Of a stretch of 64,000 nt of DNA, positions 39,225 to 50,900 are shown one piece after another. Below the pieces are notes generated by a model, which ran no database searches, was not told where the DNA came from, and saw only the letters and a list, made by a program, of their open reading frames with translations. Numbering within the stretch: position 1 is the first letter of the stretch; every line of letters starts with the position of its first letter. Position numbers and translations under genes: made by a program. The DNA is from Phytopythium helicoides (Eukaryota; Oomycota; Peronosporomycetes; Pythiales; Pythiaceae), in assembly GCA_024867545.1 (NCBI GenBank), contig JANFNE010000005.1:1240001-1304000 (forward strand), in the 5' to 3' direction.

Positions 39225-42038
39225 ATGAGCCCAACCACCATGTCCTCTGCGCAAGACGCCTCGACCAAGGTCTCCATCGACAAGTTCAACGGAGACAACT
39301 ACGCGACTTGGAGCCGCTACATGCGTGGCGTGTTCCTGACCAAGTCGACGTGGCATGTCGTGAACCGCGAGACGACTCCGAGCTTCACGGATCCGCGGGC
39401 CAAGGACGACTATGTCAAGGCAAGCAACATCGCGTTCGGTCTGATGCTGCTCCACATGGACGCGGACTACCATCACGTGGTCGACGACTGTGAGGAAGCC
39501 TGGGTGGCGTAGGAACGCTTGAAGACCCTCTACGGTGGATCGCAGAAGGCTGGCCGCATCTCCTTGAAGCGACAGCTCTTCAGCATGGAGATGGCGGAAG
39601 GCGGCAATGTGTTGCATCATTGCAATGAGGTCCTCAACATCAGCGCCAAGCTCAGCAGCATCGGCGCCAAGATGGAGGATGAAGATGTGGCGATCTGCTT
39701 GTTGCGCAGTCTCCCCAAGAGCTACGAGAACGTCGTGCTCAACTTGGAGATGAGCAACGCAGAGCTGCGAACGCGAGACGTTGTGAAGGTGCTCGCAAAT
39801 GAGCATATCAAGCGGCAAGGCGAGAAGACTCCGGCGATGAAGACTGAAGACGCGACCAAGGCGTTCAGTGTCGACCGAGAGCCTCGCCAGTGCACGTACT
39901 GCGGCAAGATGGGGCACTTGGTTGACAAGTGCTGGACCAAGCAGAAGGACGAGAACCGAGGAGGTCCGAGACGCGGCGGCAATGGCCGTGGACGCGGGGC
40001 CAACAGCGCTCAGTGGAGGAACGACGACTACGACTACGACAACCAGCGAGTTGCGTTTGCGGTTTCCCTCGAGTGCGGAGTTTCAACGGGCAAGAAGATG
40101 CCCGGGATGTGGGCGGTCGACAGCGGCGCAACGCACCACATCTGCAACGACAAGACCAAGTTCGCCAGCCTGATTGAGCGAGACGACGGCGAACTATCGG
40201 TGGCCAACGGCAACAAGGCGGCTATCAAGGGTGTGGGAAGCATCTTCGAGCGAGTGCTTCTGCCCAACGGTGAAGAGCGTGAGATTGAGATCAAGAACGC
40301 GCTGTATGTTCCCGACATGAGCAAGAATCTTCTATCGGTGCCGCAGATCAACAAGAGTGGCCAGTTCCAAGTGATCTTTGACGGCACCAAGATGCATGTC
40401 GCGCGCAAGGCTTCGAAGCAAGTGGTGGCGACGGCAGACCTCGTTGACGGGCTTTACTGGCTTCGCACGCCTCAGCGATCGGCTAACGCGGCAACCAGTG
40501 GAAGAACGATTGATCTGCATGCGCGCATGGGTCACGCTCCAGTCGAGGTGCTTCGCAAGATGGTCGACAACGGAATGATCAAGGACGCGAAGCTACCCTC
40601 CAGTTCGAGTGGACCAAGCGTGTGCCGCGGCTGTCAAGAAGGAAAGATGGTCCAAAGGCCATTCCCAAGCAACCGCGACAAGCGCCACTACGACACATTC
40701 GAGTTGCTCCACTTCGACATCTGCGGACCCATGGAAGAAGACTCTCTGGGTGGAAGCAAGTATCTGCTGTTGATCGTCGACGAAGCCAGCGGATGCATGA
40801 AGGGATTCTGTCTGTGTCGGAGAGCGAGGACTGCATCAAGACGTACATCACCAAGGTCCAGAACTAGTTCGTCAAGAAGGTCAAGTTTGTACGTCATGAT
40901 GGATTGCGACCAACTCGCTCAAGATATTCTACGAAGACGAAGGCATCGAGCAGCAATCGACGGTTCCCTACGCGCACCAGACCAACGGCACGGCAGAGCG
41001 AGCCATCCGGACAATCGTCACGATCGGATGCAGCATGCTCCACCACGCCAAGATGGACAAGATCTTCTGGGCTGAGGCAGCGAAGACAGCCATCTACGTC
41101 AAGAATCGTCTACCGTCTCCCAAGTTCGAGCACAAGACTCCGTTCGAGATTCTGTACAAGTCCAAGCCAAGTGTGAAGCACATGCGTGTGTTCGGTTGTC
41201 GCGCTTACGTGCTGACTCCGAAAGAGAAGCGGCTCAAGTGGGACCCGAAGTCTCGTGGTGGGTTGTTCGTCGGATACGAGGAAGCGTCAAAGGCCTATCG
41301 GGTTTATGACATCGAGGCGGGGCAGGTGGTCATCAGTCGCGATGTCACCTTCGACGAATCGACTTTCGGCTTCTTCTCAGCGCCCTCCGATGAAGACGTG
41401 GAAGATCTCGCCTTCGATTCTCTCGAAATTGCCGAAGACGGACCAGGACAAACGGACTACACGCAGGCGGGGAAGCGCAAGAGCCGATCGGCAACTGAAG
41501 ATGACACTGCTGGAAGATCGCGGGCTGTTCGACACCGAGTTGGACTGGAAGAAGTAAGTGCGCCGCGCAGTGCTCCCTCGCGCCAAGAAGATGAGCGCCA
41601 AGAAGATGAAGAAGAAAAATATGGCGGCCAACACGACGGCTCGGACCTCTCGACTCCTCCTGTGTTTTGGCGAGCAAGCGCCAACGCTGTTGAAGCCTCC
41701 GACCTCTCCGAGCCAACAACGTTCGAAGAAACAGTGAACGGTCCGGATCAAGCTCACTGGCGCAAAGCGATTCGCGCAGAGCTGGAATCGATGCGACTTC
41801 GCTGGACAGTGGCTTCGACTGCCTTGAGCTGGTGAAGGCGATCTACGGCCTCAAGCAAGCTTCGCGTGTGTGGAACGAGACCTTCGACGAGTTTGTGTGC
41901 TCCATCGGCTTCCAAGTGTCAGCGTTCGACCCATGCCTCTACATCAAGATCGTCAACGACCACTGCGTGCTCATCTTGGTCTACGTCGACGACGTTCTGG
42001 TGACGGGAAGCTCGATTGAGCTGATCGCACGCACCAAG
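39225..42038 (+). pseudogene. Broken gag-pol of older copia element
   Basis: Gag starts at 39225/39240 ([20 protein letters not shown]). Recognisable parts in order are the CCHC knuckle [14 protein letters not shown], protease [15 protein letters not shown]-pre-integrase zinc region [17 protein letters not shown] with CRGCQEGK, integrase [10 protein letters not shown], and reverse transcriptase from [10 protein letters not shown]. The breaks are two nonsense codons (39510, 40865), frame changes around 40805 and 40905 shared with the younger copy, and the 316-bp deletion, which also shifts the frame. It cannot encode a working polyprotein. Confidence 0.9.
42034..42038 (+). other. Target-site duplication, left copy (CCAAG)
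   Basis: Five bases before the younger element, repeated exactly at 46799-46803 after it. Five bp is the typical duplication length for copia integrases. Confidence 0.9.
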
Positions 42039-42405
42039 TGTTGAGGGTAGCCGGTTTGACCTGGACCGACTAGCCCGAGGCAGTCCAATGCGATCCCACA
42101 ATGATTACGCCCGTCGATTACGTCAACTCGTGGGTACGAGATTGTGGGTACAAGATGGGATCCACGTGGCGCCCTCTGATTGGCTGCCGTGAATCAGTAT
42201 CCAGGAAAAGATCAAGTAGAGTGAACCCAGTAAAGGACAGGCAGGCTTAGAGGTAGCAAGTAGTTGCGAACTAAGGACCTCAATCGAATCACTTTCGAAT
42301 CTTCCTTCTACCTCTCAAGTGGTCTTCGCTCCGGTCTTCTGTCCAAGTGAAGAACTCCCTCCGCTCTACCCAAGCTTCGTGTCCAAGACCTCACTACCTT
42401 CAACA
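42039..42405 (+). repeat. 5' LTR of younger copia element
   Basis: Starts TGTTGAGGGTAGCC and ends CTACCTTCAACA. Compared with its 3' partner it differs at one position near the start (cacaatg versus cacgatg) and one near the end (cttcaaca versus ctccaaca). Confidence 0.95.
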
Positions 42406-42420
42406 GGTTATGAGCCCAAC
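42406..42420 (+). other. Primer-binding site complementary to the initiator tRNA-Met anticodon region
   Basis: Immediately after the LTR comes ggttatgagcccaac. Its complement contains GGGCTCATAACC, the anticodon stem-loop of initiator tRNA-Met (anticodon CAU), rather than the tRNA 3' end. This is the half-tRNA priming arrangement known from Drosophila copia. The older element has the same site at 39221. The first gag ATG (42410) lies inside this site. Confidence 0.7.
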
Positions 42421-45400
42421 CACCATGTCCTCTGCGCAAGACGCCTCGACCAAGGTCTCCATCGACAAGTTCAACGGAGACAACTACGCGACTTGGAGCC
42501 GCTACATGCGTGGCGTGTTCCTGACCAAGTCGACGTGGCATGTCGTGAACCGCGAGACGACTCCGAGCTTCACGGATCCGCGGGCCAAGGACGACTACGT
42601 CAAGGCAAGCAACATCGCGTTCGGCTTGATGCTGCTCCACATGGACGCGGACTACCATCACGTGGTCGACGACTGTGAGGAAGCCTGGGTGGCGTGGGAG
42701 CGCTTGAAGACCCTCTACGGTGGATCGCAGAAGGCTGGTCGTATCTACTTGAAGCGACAGCTCTTCAGCATGGAGATGGCGGAAGGCGGCAATGTGTTGC
42801 ATCATTGCAATGAGGTCCTCAACATCAGCGCCAAGCTCAGCAGCATCGGCGCCAAGATGGAGGACGAAGATGTGGCGATCTGCTTGTTGCGCAGTCTCCC
42901 CAAGAGCTACGAGAACGTCGTGCTCAACTTGGAGATGAGCAACGCAGAGCTGCGAACGCGAGACGTTGTGAAGGTGCTCGCAAATGAGCATATCAAGCGG
43001 CAAGGCGAGAAGACTCCGGCGATGAAGACTGAAGACGCGACCAAGGCGTTCAGTGTCGACCGAGAGCCTCGCCAGTGCACGTACTGCGGCAAGATGGGGC
43101 ACTTGGTTGACAAGTGCTGGACCAAGCAGAAGGACGAGAACCGAGGAGGTCCGAGACGCGGCGGCAACGGCCGTGGACGCGGGGCCAACAGCGCTCAGTG
43201 GAGGAACGACGACTACGACTACGACAACCAGCGAGTTGCGTTTGCGGTTTCCCTCGAGTGCAGAGTTTCGACGGGCGGGAAGATGCCTGGGATGTGGGCG
43301 GTCGACAGCGGCGCAACGCACCACATCTGCAATGACAAGGCCAAGTTCGCCAGCCTAATTGAGCGAGATGACGGCGAACTATCGGTGGCCAACGGCAACA
43401 AGGCGGCAATCAAGGGTGTGGGAAGCATCTTCGAGCGAGTGCTTCTGCCCAACGGTGAAGAGCGCGAGATTGAGATCAAGAACGCGCTGTATGTTCCCGA
43501 CATGAGCAAGAATCTTCTATCGGTGCCGCAGATCAACAAGAGTGGCCAGTTCCAAGTGATCTTTGACGGCACCAAGATGCATGTCGCGCGCAAGGCTTCG
43601 AAGCAAGTGGTGGCGACGGCAGACCTCGTTGACGGGCTTTACTGGCTTCGCACGCCTCAGCGATCGGCTAACGCGGCAACCAGTGGAAGAACGATTGATC
43701 TGCATGCGCGCATGGGTCACGCTCCAGTCGAGGTGCTTCGCAAGATGGTCGACAACGGAATGATCAAGGACGCGAAGCTACCCTCCAGTTCGAGTGGACC
43801 AAGCGTGTGCCGCGGCTGTCAAGAAGGAAAGATGGTCCAAAGGCCATTCCCAAGCAACCGCGACAAGCGCCACTACGACACATTCGAGTTGCTCCACTTC
43901 GACATCTGCGGACCCATGGAAGAAGACTCTCTGGGTGGAAGCAAGTATCTGCTGTTGATCGTCGACGAAGCCAGCGGATGCATGAAGGGATTCTGTCTGT
44001 GTCGGAGAGCGAGGACTGCATCAAGACGTACATCACCAAGGTCCAGAACCAGTTCGTCAAGAAGGTCAAGTTTGTACGTCATGATGGATTGCGACCAACT
44101 CGCTCAAGATATTCTACGAAGACGAAGGCATCGAGCAGCAATCGACGGTTCCCTACGCGCACCAGACCAACGGCACGGCAGAGCGAGCCATCCGGACAAT
44201 CGTCACGATCGGATGCAGCATGCTCCACCACGCCAAGATGGACAAGATCTTCTGGGCTGAGGCAGCGAAGACAGCCATCTACGTCAAGAATCGTCTACCG
44301 TCTCCCAAGTTCGAGCACAAGACTCCGTTCGAGATTCTGTACAAGTCCAAGCCAAGTGTGAAGCACATGCGTGTGTTCGGTTGTCGCGCTTACGTGCTGA
44401 CTCCGAAAGAGAAGCGGCTCAAGTGGGACCCGAAGTCTCGTGGTGGGTTGTTCGTCGGATACGAGGAAGCGTCAAAGGCCTATCGGGTTTATGACATCGA
44501 GGCGGGGCAGGTGGTCATCAGTCGCGATGTCACCTTCGACGAATCGACTTTCGGCTTCTTCTCAGCGCCCTCCGATGAAGACGTGGAAGATCTCGCCTTC
44601 GATTCTCTCGAAATTGTCGAAGACGGACCAGGACAAACGGACTACACGCAGGCGGGGAAGCGCAAGAGCCGATCGGCAACTGAAGATGACACTGCTGGAA
44701 GATCGCGCGCTGTTCGACACCGAGTTGGATTGGAAGAAGCAAGTGCGCCGCGCAGTTCTCCCTCGCGCCAAGAAGACGAAGAAGAAAAATCTGGCGGCCA
44801 ACACGACGGCTCGGACCCTTCGACTCCTCCTGTGTTTTGGCGGGCAAGCGCCAACGCTGTTGAAGCCTCCGACCTCTCCGAGCCAACTACATTCGAAGAA
44901 GCGGTGAACGGTCCGGATCAAGCTCACTGGCGCAAAGCGATTCGCGCGGAGCTGGAATCGATGCGACTTCGAGGAGTGTTTCGTGCGGCCAAGCTTCCAA
45001 CGGGACAACGCGCCATCGGCACCAAGTGGGTATTCAAGATCAAGCGAAAGGCCGACGGATCCATCGAGAAGTACAAGGCACGCCTCGTGGCCAAGGGATT
45101 CAAGCAGAAGTACGGCATCGACTACACGGAGACGTTCTCGCCCGTGGTCAAGTACGCGACGCTGCGCATCGTGATCGCGCTCATCGTCTTCTTCGGTTGG
45201 CAGCTCGACCAACTGGACGTGGTGACGGCATTCTTGTACGGCGTGATGAAGGAGGTCGTGTACTGTGTGGTTCCTAAAGGCGTCGAGCTGGACAGTGGCT
45301 TTGACTGCCTTGAGCTGGTGAAGGCGATCTACGGCCTCAAGCAAGCTTCGCGTGTGTGGAACGAGACCTTCGACGAGTTCGTGTGCTCCATCGGCTTCCA

Positions 45401-46424
45401 AGTGTCAGCGTTCGACCCGTGCCTCTACATCAAGATCGTCAACGACCACTGCGTGCTCATCTTGGTCTACGTCGACGATGTTCTAGTGACGGGAAGCTCG
45501 ATCGAGCTGATCGCACGCACCAAGTATGATCTGAAGATGCGCTTCGAGATGACCGACAGCGGCAAGTGTGCGTTCGTGCTCGGCATCGAGTTGGTCTATG
45601 GACCCGATGGAAGCATCACACTGTGCCAGCGACGCTACATCAACGACATCCTCACGCGTTTCAACATGCTCCAGTGCAAGGCTGTGGTGAGTCCGGTCGA
45701 CATGAGTTCACGTCTGGTTCCAAGCGACGCATCTACCAAGGTGAACGCTCCGTTTCGGGAGGCGGTCGGCGCCTTGATGCACCTGATGACAGCGACTCGA
45801 CCGGACATCGCGTTTGCCGTGGGCTACGTCTCGGGCTTCATGGAGAACCCTCAAGATGAGCACTGGGTTGCGGTCAAGCGTATCTTTCGCTACTTGCAAG
45901 GCACCAAGGACCACGGAATCTGCTTCAAGCCCGGCAACGCCATTGACTTTCGTGGCTACTTTGACGCCAACTGGGCTGGTGACCTCGCTGATCGCAAGTC
46001 AACATCCGGCTTCTTGCTTCCCCAACTGACCTGCAAGGCCATCAACATGAAGCAGTCAAGTGTGTCTCTGTCAACAAGCGAAGCGGAGTACATCGCGCTC
46101 AGCCTAGCCATCCAAGAAGGCAAGTGGATTCATCGCGTGGTCTGTGAGATTCTTGCAGCGGCGAATACATCGGGACCAGAGCTCGTGATCCGTGAAGACA
46201 ACCAGTCGTGCATCAAGATGACCAAGAATCCGGTCAACCACGGTCGCGCCAAGCACATCGACATCAAGTACCACCACATCCGCGACGAAGTCAAGCGTGG
46301 TGAAGTCAAGCTCGAGTACTGCGAGACTGCGACGATGCTGGCCGACATCATGACCAAGGCGCTCCCGGGACCTCGCCACACGGAACTCACGGCGGCTCTC
46401 GGCATCCATGGGACTTCGCATTGA
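42410..46424 (+). CDS. Copia gag-pol polyprotein, with two frame disruptions in integrase
   Basis: Encodes capsid, protease, integrase, reverse transcriptase and RNase H for retrotransposition. Start at 42410 ([10 protein letters not shown]) or 42425. Gag carries [20 protein letters not shown] and the CCHC knuckle [14 protein letters not shown]; protease [15 protein letters not shown]-pre-integrase [13 protein letters not shown] with CRGCQEGK; integrase [32 protein letters not shown]. Reverse transcriptase shows [44 protein letters not shown] and YVDDVLVTG. RNase H has [25 protein letters not shown] and the terminal [13 protein letters not shown]. The frame changes near 43990-44010 and near 44077-44100, each equal to one missing base (or two extra), inside the integrase core; the stretch around the second catalytic Asp lacks the usual G-G-E-F. 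Stop TGA at 46422-46424. So integrase is probably not functional from this copy. Confidence 0.92.
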
Positions 46425-46431
46425 GGGGGCG
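46422..46431 (+). other. Polypurine tract of younger copia element
   Basis: TGAGGGGGCG lies directly before the 3' LTR and overlaps the gag-pol stop codon; the purine run GAGGGGG is the expected plus-strand primer site. Confidence 0.7.
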
Positions 46432-46798
46432 TGTTGAGGGTAGCCGGTTTGACCTGGACCGACTAGCCCGAGGCAGTCCAATGCGATCCCACGATGATTA
46501 CGCCCGTCGATTACGTCAACTCGTGGGTACGAGATTGTGGGTACAAGATGGGATCCACGTGGCGCCCTCTGATTGGCTGCCGTGAATCAGTATCCAGGAA
46601 AAGATCAAGTAGAGTGAACCCAGTAAAGGACAGGCAGGCTTAGAGGTAGCAAGTAGTTGCGAACTAAGGACCTCAATCGAATCACTTTCGAATCTTCCTT
46701 CTACCTCTCAAGTGGTCTTCGCTCCGGTCTTCTGTCCAAGTGAAGAACTCCCTCCGCTCTACCCAAGCTTCGTGTCCAAGACCTCACTACCTCCAACA
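46432..46798 (+). repeat. 3' LTR of younger copia element
   Basis: 367 bp, TGTTGAGGGTAGCC to CTACCTCCAACA, almost identical to the 5' LTR and followed by the CCAAG target duplication. Confidence 0.95.
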
Positions 46799-47590
46799 CC
46801 AAGTATGACCTGAAGATGCGCTTCGAGATGACCGACAGCGGCAAGTGTGCGTTCGTGCTCGGCATCGAGTTGATCTATGGACCCGATGGAAGCATCACTC
46901 TGTGCCAGCGACACTACATCAACGACATCCTCACGCGTTTCAACATGCTCCAGTGCAAGGCTGTGGTGAGTCCGGTCGACATGAGTTCGCGTCTGGTTCC
47001 AAGCGACGCATCTACCAAGGTGAACGCTCCATTTCGGGAGGCGGTCGGCGCCTTGATGCATCTGATGACAGCGACTCGACCGGACATCGCGTTTGCCGTG
47101 GGCTACGTCTCGGGCTTCATGGAGAACCCTCAAGATGAGCACTGGGTTGCGGTCAAGCGTATCTTTCGCTACTTGCAAGGCACCAAGGACCACGGAATCT
47201 GCTTCAAGCCCGGCAACGCCATTGACTTTCGTGGCTACTTTGACGCCAACTGGGCTGGTGACCTCGCTGATCGCAAGTCAACATCCGGCTTCTTGCTTCC
47301 CCAACTGACCTGCAAGGCCATCAACATGAAGCAGTCAAGTGTGTCTCTGTCAACAAGCGAAGCGGAGTACATCGCGCTCAGCCTAGCCATCCAAGAAGGC
47401 AAGTGGATTCATCGCGTGGTCTGTGAGATTCTTGCAGCGGCGAATACATCGGGACCAGAGCTCGTGATCCGTGAAGACAACCAGTCGTGCATCAAGATGA
47501 CCAAGAATCCGGTCAATCACGGTCGCGCCAAGCACATCAAGTACCATCACATCCGCGGCAAAGTCAAGCGTGTTGAAGTCAAGCTCAAAA
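46799..47590 (+). pseudogene. Older copia element, 3' portion of pol (reverse transcriptase end and RNase H)
   Basis: Directly continues the sequence broken at 42038: [21 protein letters not shown], then [61 protein letters not shown] and [20 protein letters not shown]. It loses homology to the younger copy after GEVKLE (about 47587) and has no polypurine tract or 3' LTR, so the element was truncated on this side. A 6-bp deletion (HIDIKYHH to HIKYHH) also separates it from its relative. Confidence 0.9.
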
Positions 47591-47948
47591 CCTGATAACC
47601 ACCTCTTTACCAAATCTGCTGACGTACAGTCCACCGCTACAGAAGTTCAGCTTGACAAAGCAAACACTAAGACAGGCTGCAGCAAGCAGCTACAGCACAC
47701 TTCTGACTTCCAAATCTTCTTTCTGAGGGGGCAGCAAGAATTACCGAGAAAAAAAAAAACAAAAAATCCATGGGCGGCGTTATATGGGACAGGACCTTGA
47801 GGGAGGACGCGAGAAATATAATATTTATTAGTGGGTTTTGTGTGGAGACATGTTAAATATGAGAGTAAGCGATAGAAAGGGTATCAAAACTGGTTAAGGA
47901 GGACAGGACTAATTGAAGCGAACATGAAAAGCCATCTCCATTATAGCA
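47591..47948. other. Unique spacer between copia remnant and satellite array
   Basis: About 360 bases of ordinary, AT-richer sequence with short A runs (47749-47766). No gene or LTR is seen. Its last 20 bases merge into the first partial satellite unit at about 47949. Confidence 0.5.
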
Positions 47949-50900
47949 TGGTGGTGATGGTCGCGGATGGAGCTGCCACGAGGACCGGCGCGCGCAGAGA
48001 GATCGCGCGCGCCGATATGGTCGAGTAGAAACGGCATTGGCGGACCTCCAAGTGCGACGAGTCCAACATGACATGGTGGTGATGGTCGCGGATGGAGCTG
48101 CCACGAGGACCGGCGCGCGCCGATATGGTCGAGTAGAAACGGCATTGGCGGACCTCCAAGTGCGACGAGTCCAACATGACATGGTGGTGATGGTCGCGGA
48201 TGGAGCTGCCACGAGGACCGGCGCGCGCAGAGAGATCGCGCGCGCCGATATGGTCGAGTAGAAACGGCATTGGCGGACCTCCAAGTGCGACGAGTCCAAC
48301 ATGACATGGTGATGATGGTCGCGGATGGAGCTGCCACGAGGACCGGCGCGCGCAGAGAGATCGCGCGCGCCGATATGGTCGAGTAGAAACGGCATTGGCG
48401 GACCTCCAAGTGCGACGAGTCCAACATGACATGGTGATGATGGTCGCGGATGGAGCTGCCACGAGGACCGGCGCGCACCGATATGGTCGAGTAGAAACGG
48501 CATTGGCGGACCTCCAAGTGCGACGAGTCCAACATGACATGGTGGTGATGGTCGCGGATGGAGCTGCCACGAGGACCGGCGCGCGCCGATATGGTCGAGT
48601 AGAAACGGCATTGGCGGACCTCCAAGTGCGACGAGTCCAACATGACATGGTGGTGATGGTCGCGGATGGAGCTGCCACGAGGACCGGCGCGCGCAGAGAG
48701 ATCGCGCGCGCCGATATGGTCGAGTAGAAACGGCATTGGCGGACCTCCAAGTGCGACGAGTCCAACATGACATGGTGATGATGGTCGCGGATGGAGCTGC
48801 CACGAGGACCGGCGCGCGCAGAGAGATCGCGCGCGCCGATATGGTCGAGTAGAAACGGCATTGGCGGACCTCCAAGTGCGACGAGTCCAACATGACATGG
48901 TGATGATGGTCGCGGATGGAGCTGCCACGAGGACCGGCGCGCACCGATATGGTCGAGTAGAAACGGCATTGGCGGACCTCCAAGTGCGACGAGTCCAACA
49001 TGACATGGTGGTGATGGTCGCGGATGGAGCTGCCACGAGGACCGGCGCGCGCAGAGAGATCGCGCGCGCCGATATGGTCGAGTAGAAACGGCATTGGCGG
49101 ACCTCCAAGTGCGACGAGTCCAACATGACATGGTGGTGATGGTCGCGGATGGAGCTGCCACGAGGACCGGCGCGCGCCGATATGGTCGAGTAGAAACGGC
49201 ATTGGCGGACCTCCAAGTGCGACGAGTCCAACATGACATGGTGGTGATGGTCGCGGATGGAGCTGCCACGAGGACCGGCGCGCGCAGAGAGATCGCGCGC
49301 GCCGATATGGTCGAGTAGAAACGGCATTGGCGGACCTCCAAGTGCGACGAGTCCAACATGACATGGTGATGATGGTCGCGGATGGAGCTGCCACGAGGAC
49401 CGGCGCACGCAGAGAGATCGCGCGCCGATATGGTCGAGTAGAAACGGCATTGGCGGACCTCCAAGTGCGACGAGTCCAACATGACATGGTGGTGATGGTC
49501 GCGGATGGAGCTGCCACGAGGACCGGCGCGCGCAGAGAGATCGCGCGCGCCGATATGGTCGAGTAGAAACGGCATTGGCGGACCTCCAAGTGCGACGAGT
49601 CCAACATGACATGGTGGTGATGGTCGCGGATGGAGCTGCCACGAGGACCGGCGCGCGCCGATATGGTCGAGTAGAAACGGCATTGGCGGACCTCCAAGTG
49701 CGACGAGTCCAACATGACATGGTGGTGATGGTCGCGGATGGAGCTGCCACGAGGACCGGCGCGCGCAGAGAGATCGCGCGCGCCGATATGGTCGAGTAGA
49801 AACGGCATTGGCGGACCTCCAAGTGCGACGAGTCCAACATGACATGGTGATGATGGTCGCGGATGGAGCTGCCACGAGGACCGGCGCGCGCAGAGAGATC
49901 GCGCGCGCCGATATGGTCGAGTAGAAACGGCATTGGCGGACCTCCAAGTGCGACGAGTCCAACATGACATGGTGGTGATGGTCGCGGATGGAGCTGCCAC
50001 GAGGACCGGCGCGCGCAGAGAGATCGCGCGCGCCGATATGGTCGAGTAGAAACGGCATTGGCGGACCTCCAAGTGCGACGAGTCCAACATGACATGGTGA
50101 TGATGGTCGCGGATGGAGCTGCCACGAGGACCGGCGCGCGCAGAGAGATCGCGCGCGCCGATATGGTCGAGTAGAAACGGCATTGGCGGACCTCCAAGTG
50201 CGACGAGTCCAACATGACATGGTGATGATGGTCGCGGATGGAGCTGCCACGAGGACCGGCGCGCACCGATATGGTCGAGTAGAAACGGCATTGGCGGACC
50301 TCCAAGTGCGACGAGTCCAACATGACATGGTGGTGATGGTCGCGGATGGAGCTGCCACGAGGACCGGCGCGCGCAGAGAGATCGCGCGCGCCGATATGGT
50401 CGAGTAGAAACGGCATTGGCGGACCTCCAAGTGCGACGAGTCCAACATGACATGGTGGTGATGGTCGCGGATGGAGCTGCCACGAGGACCGGCGCGCGCC
50501 GATATGGTCGAGTAGAAACGGCATTGGCGGACCTCCAAGTGCGACGAGTCCAACATGACATGGTGGTGATGGTCGCGGATGGAGCTGCCACGAGGACCGG
50601 CGCGCGCAGAGAGATCGCGCGCGCCGATATGGTCGAGTAGAAACGGCATTGGCGGACCTCCAAGTGCGACGAGTCCAACATGACATGGTGATGATGGTCG
50701 CGGATGGAGCTGCCACGAGGACCGGCGCACGCAGAGAGATCGCGCGCCGATATGGTCGAGTAGAAACGGCATTGGCGGACCTCCAAGTGCGACGAGTCCA
50801 ACATGACATGGTGGTGATGGTCGCGGATGGAGCTGCCACGAGGACCGGCGCGCGCAGAGAGATCGCGCGCGCCGATATGGTCGAGTAGAAACGGCATTGG

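Larger units (their letters stand above)
38854..42038 (+). mobile_element. Older Ty1/copia retrotransposon, 5' portion (interrupted)
   Basis: The 5' LTR (38854-39220) is followed by a primer-binding site and a gag-pol region nearly identical to the younger element. It is disabled: TAG at 39510 in gag (TGG in the younger copy), TAG at 40865 in the integrase region (CAG in the younger copy), and a 316-bp deletion at 41801 removing the N-terminal half of reverse transcriptase. It is cut at 42038 by insertion of the younger element inside the reverse transcriptase sequence ([16 protein letters not shown]) and resumes at 46799. Confidence 0.93.
42039..46798 (+). mobile_element. Younger Ty1/copia retrotransposon with both LTRs (4,760 bp)
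   Basis: Two 367-bp LTRs (42039-42405 and 46432-46798) differ at only two positions I can see, so insertion was recent. The 5-bp sequence CCAAG directly precedes the 5' LTR (42034-42038) and directly follows the 3' LTR (46799-46803): a target-site duplication. Between the LTRs lie a primer-binding site, gag-pol in copia order (integrase before reverse transcriptase) and a purine tract. It is inserted in the reverse transcriptase region of its older relative, in the same orientation. Confidence 0.96.

Noticed and set aside
39123..43324. Long minus-strand frames opposite copia gag
   Set aside because: Identical in both copies and antisense to clear gag/protease/integrase motifs; shadows of the coding strand.
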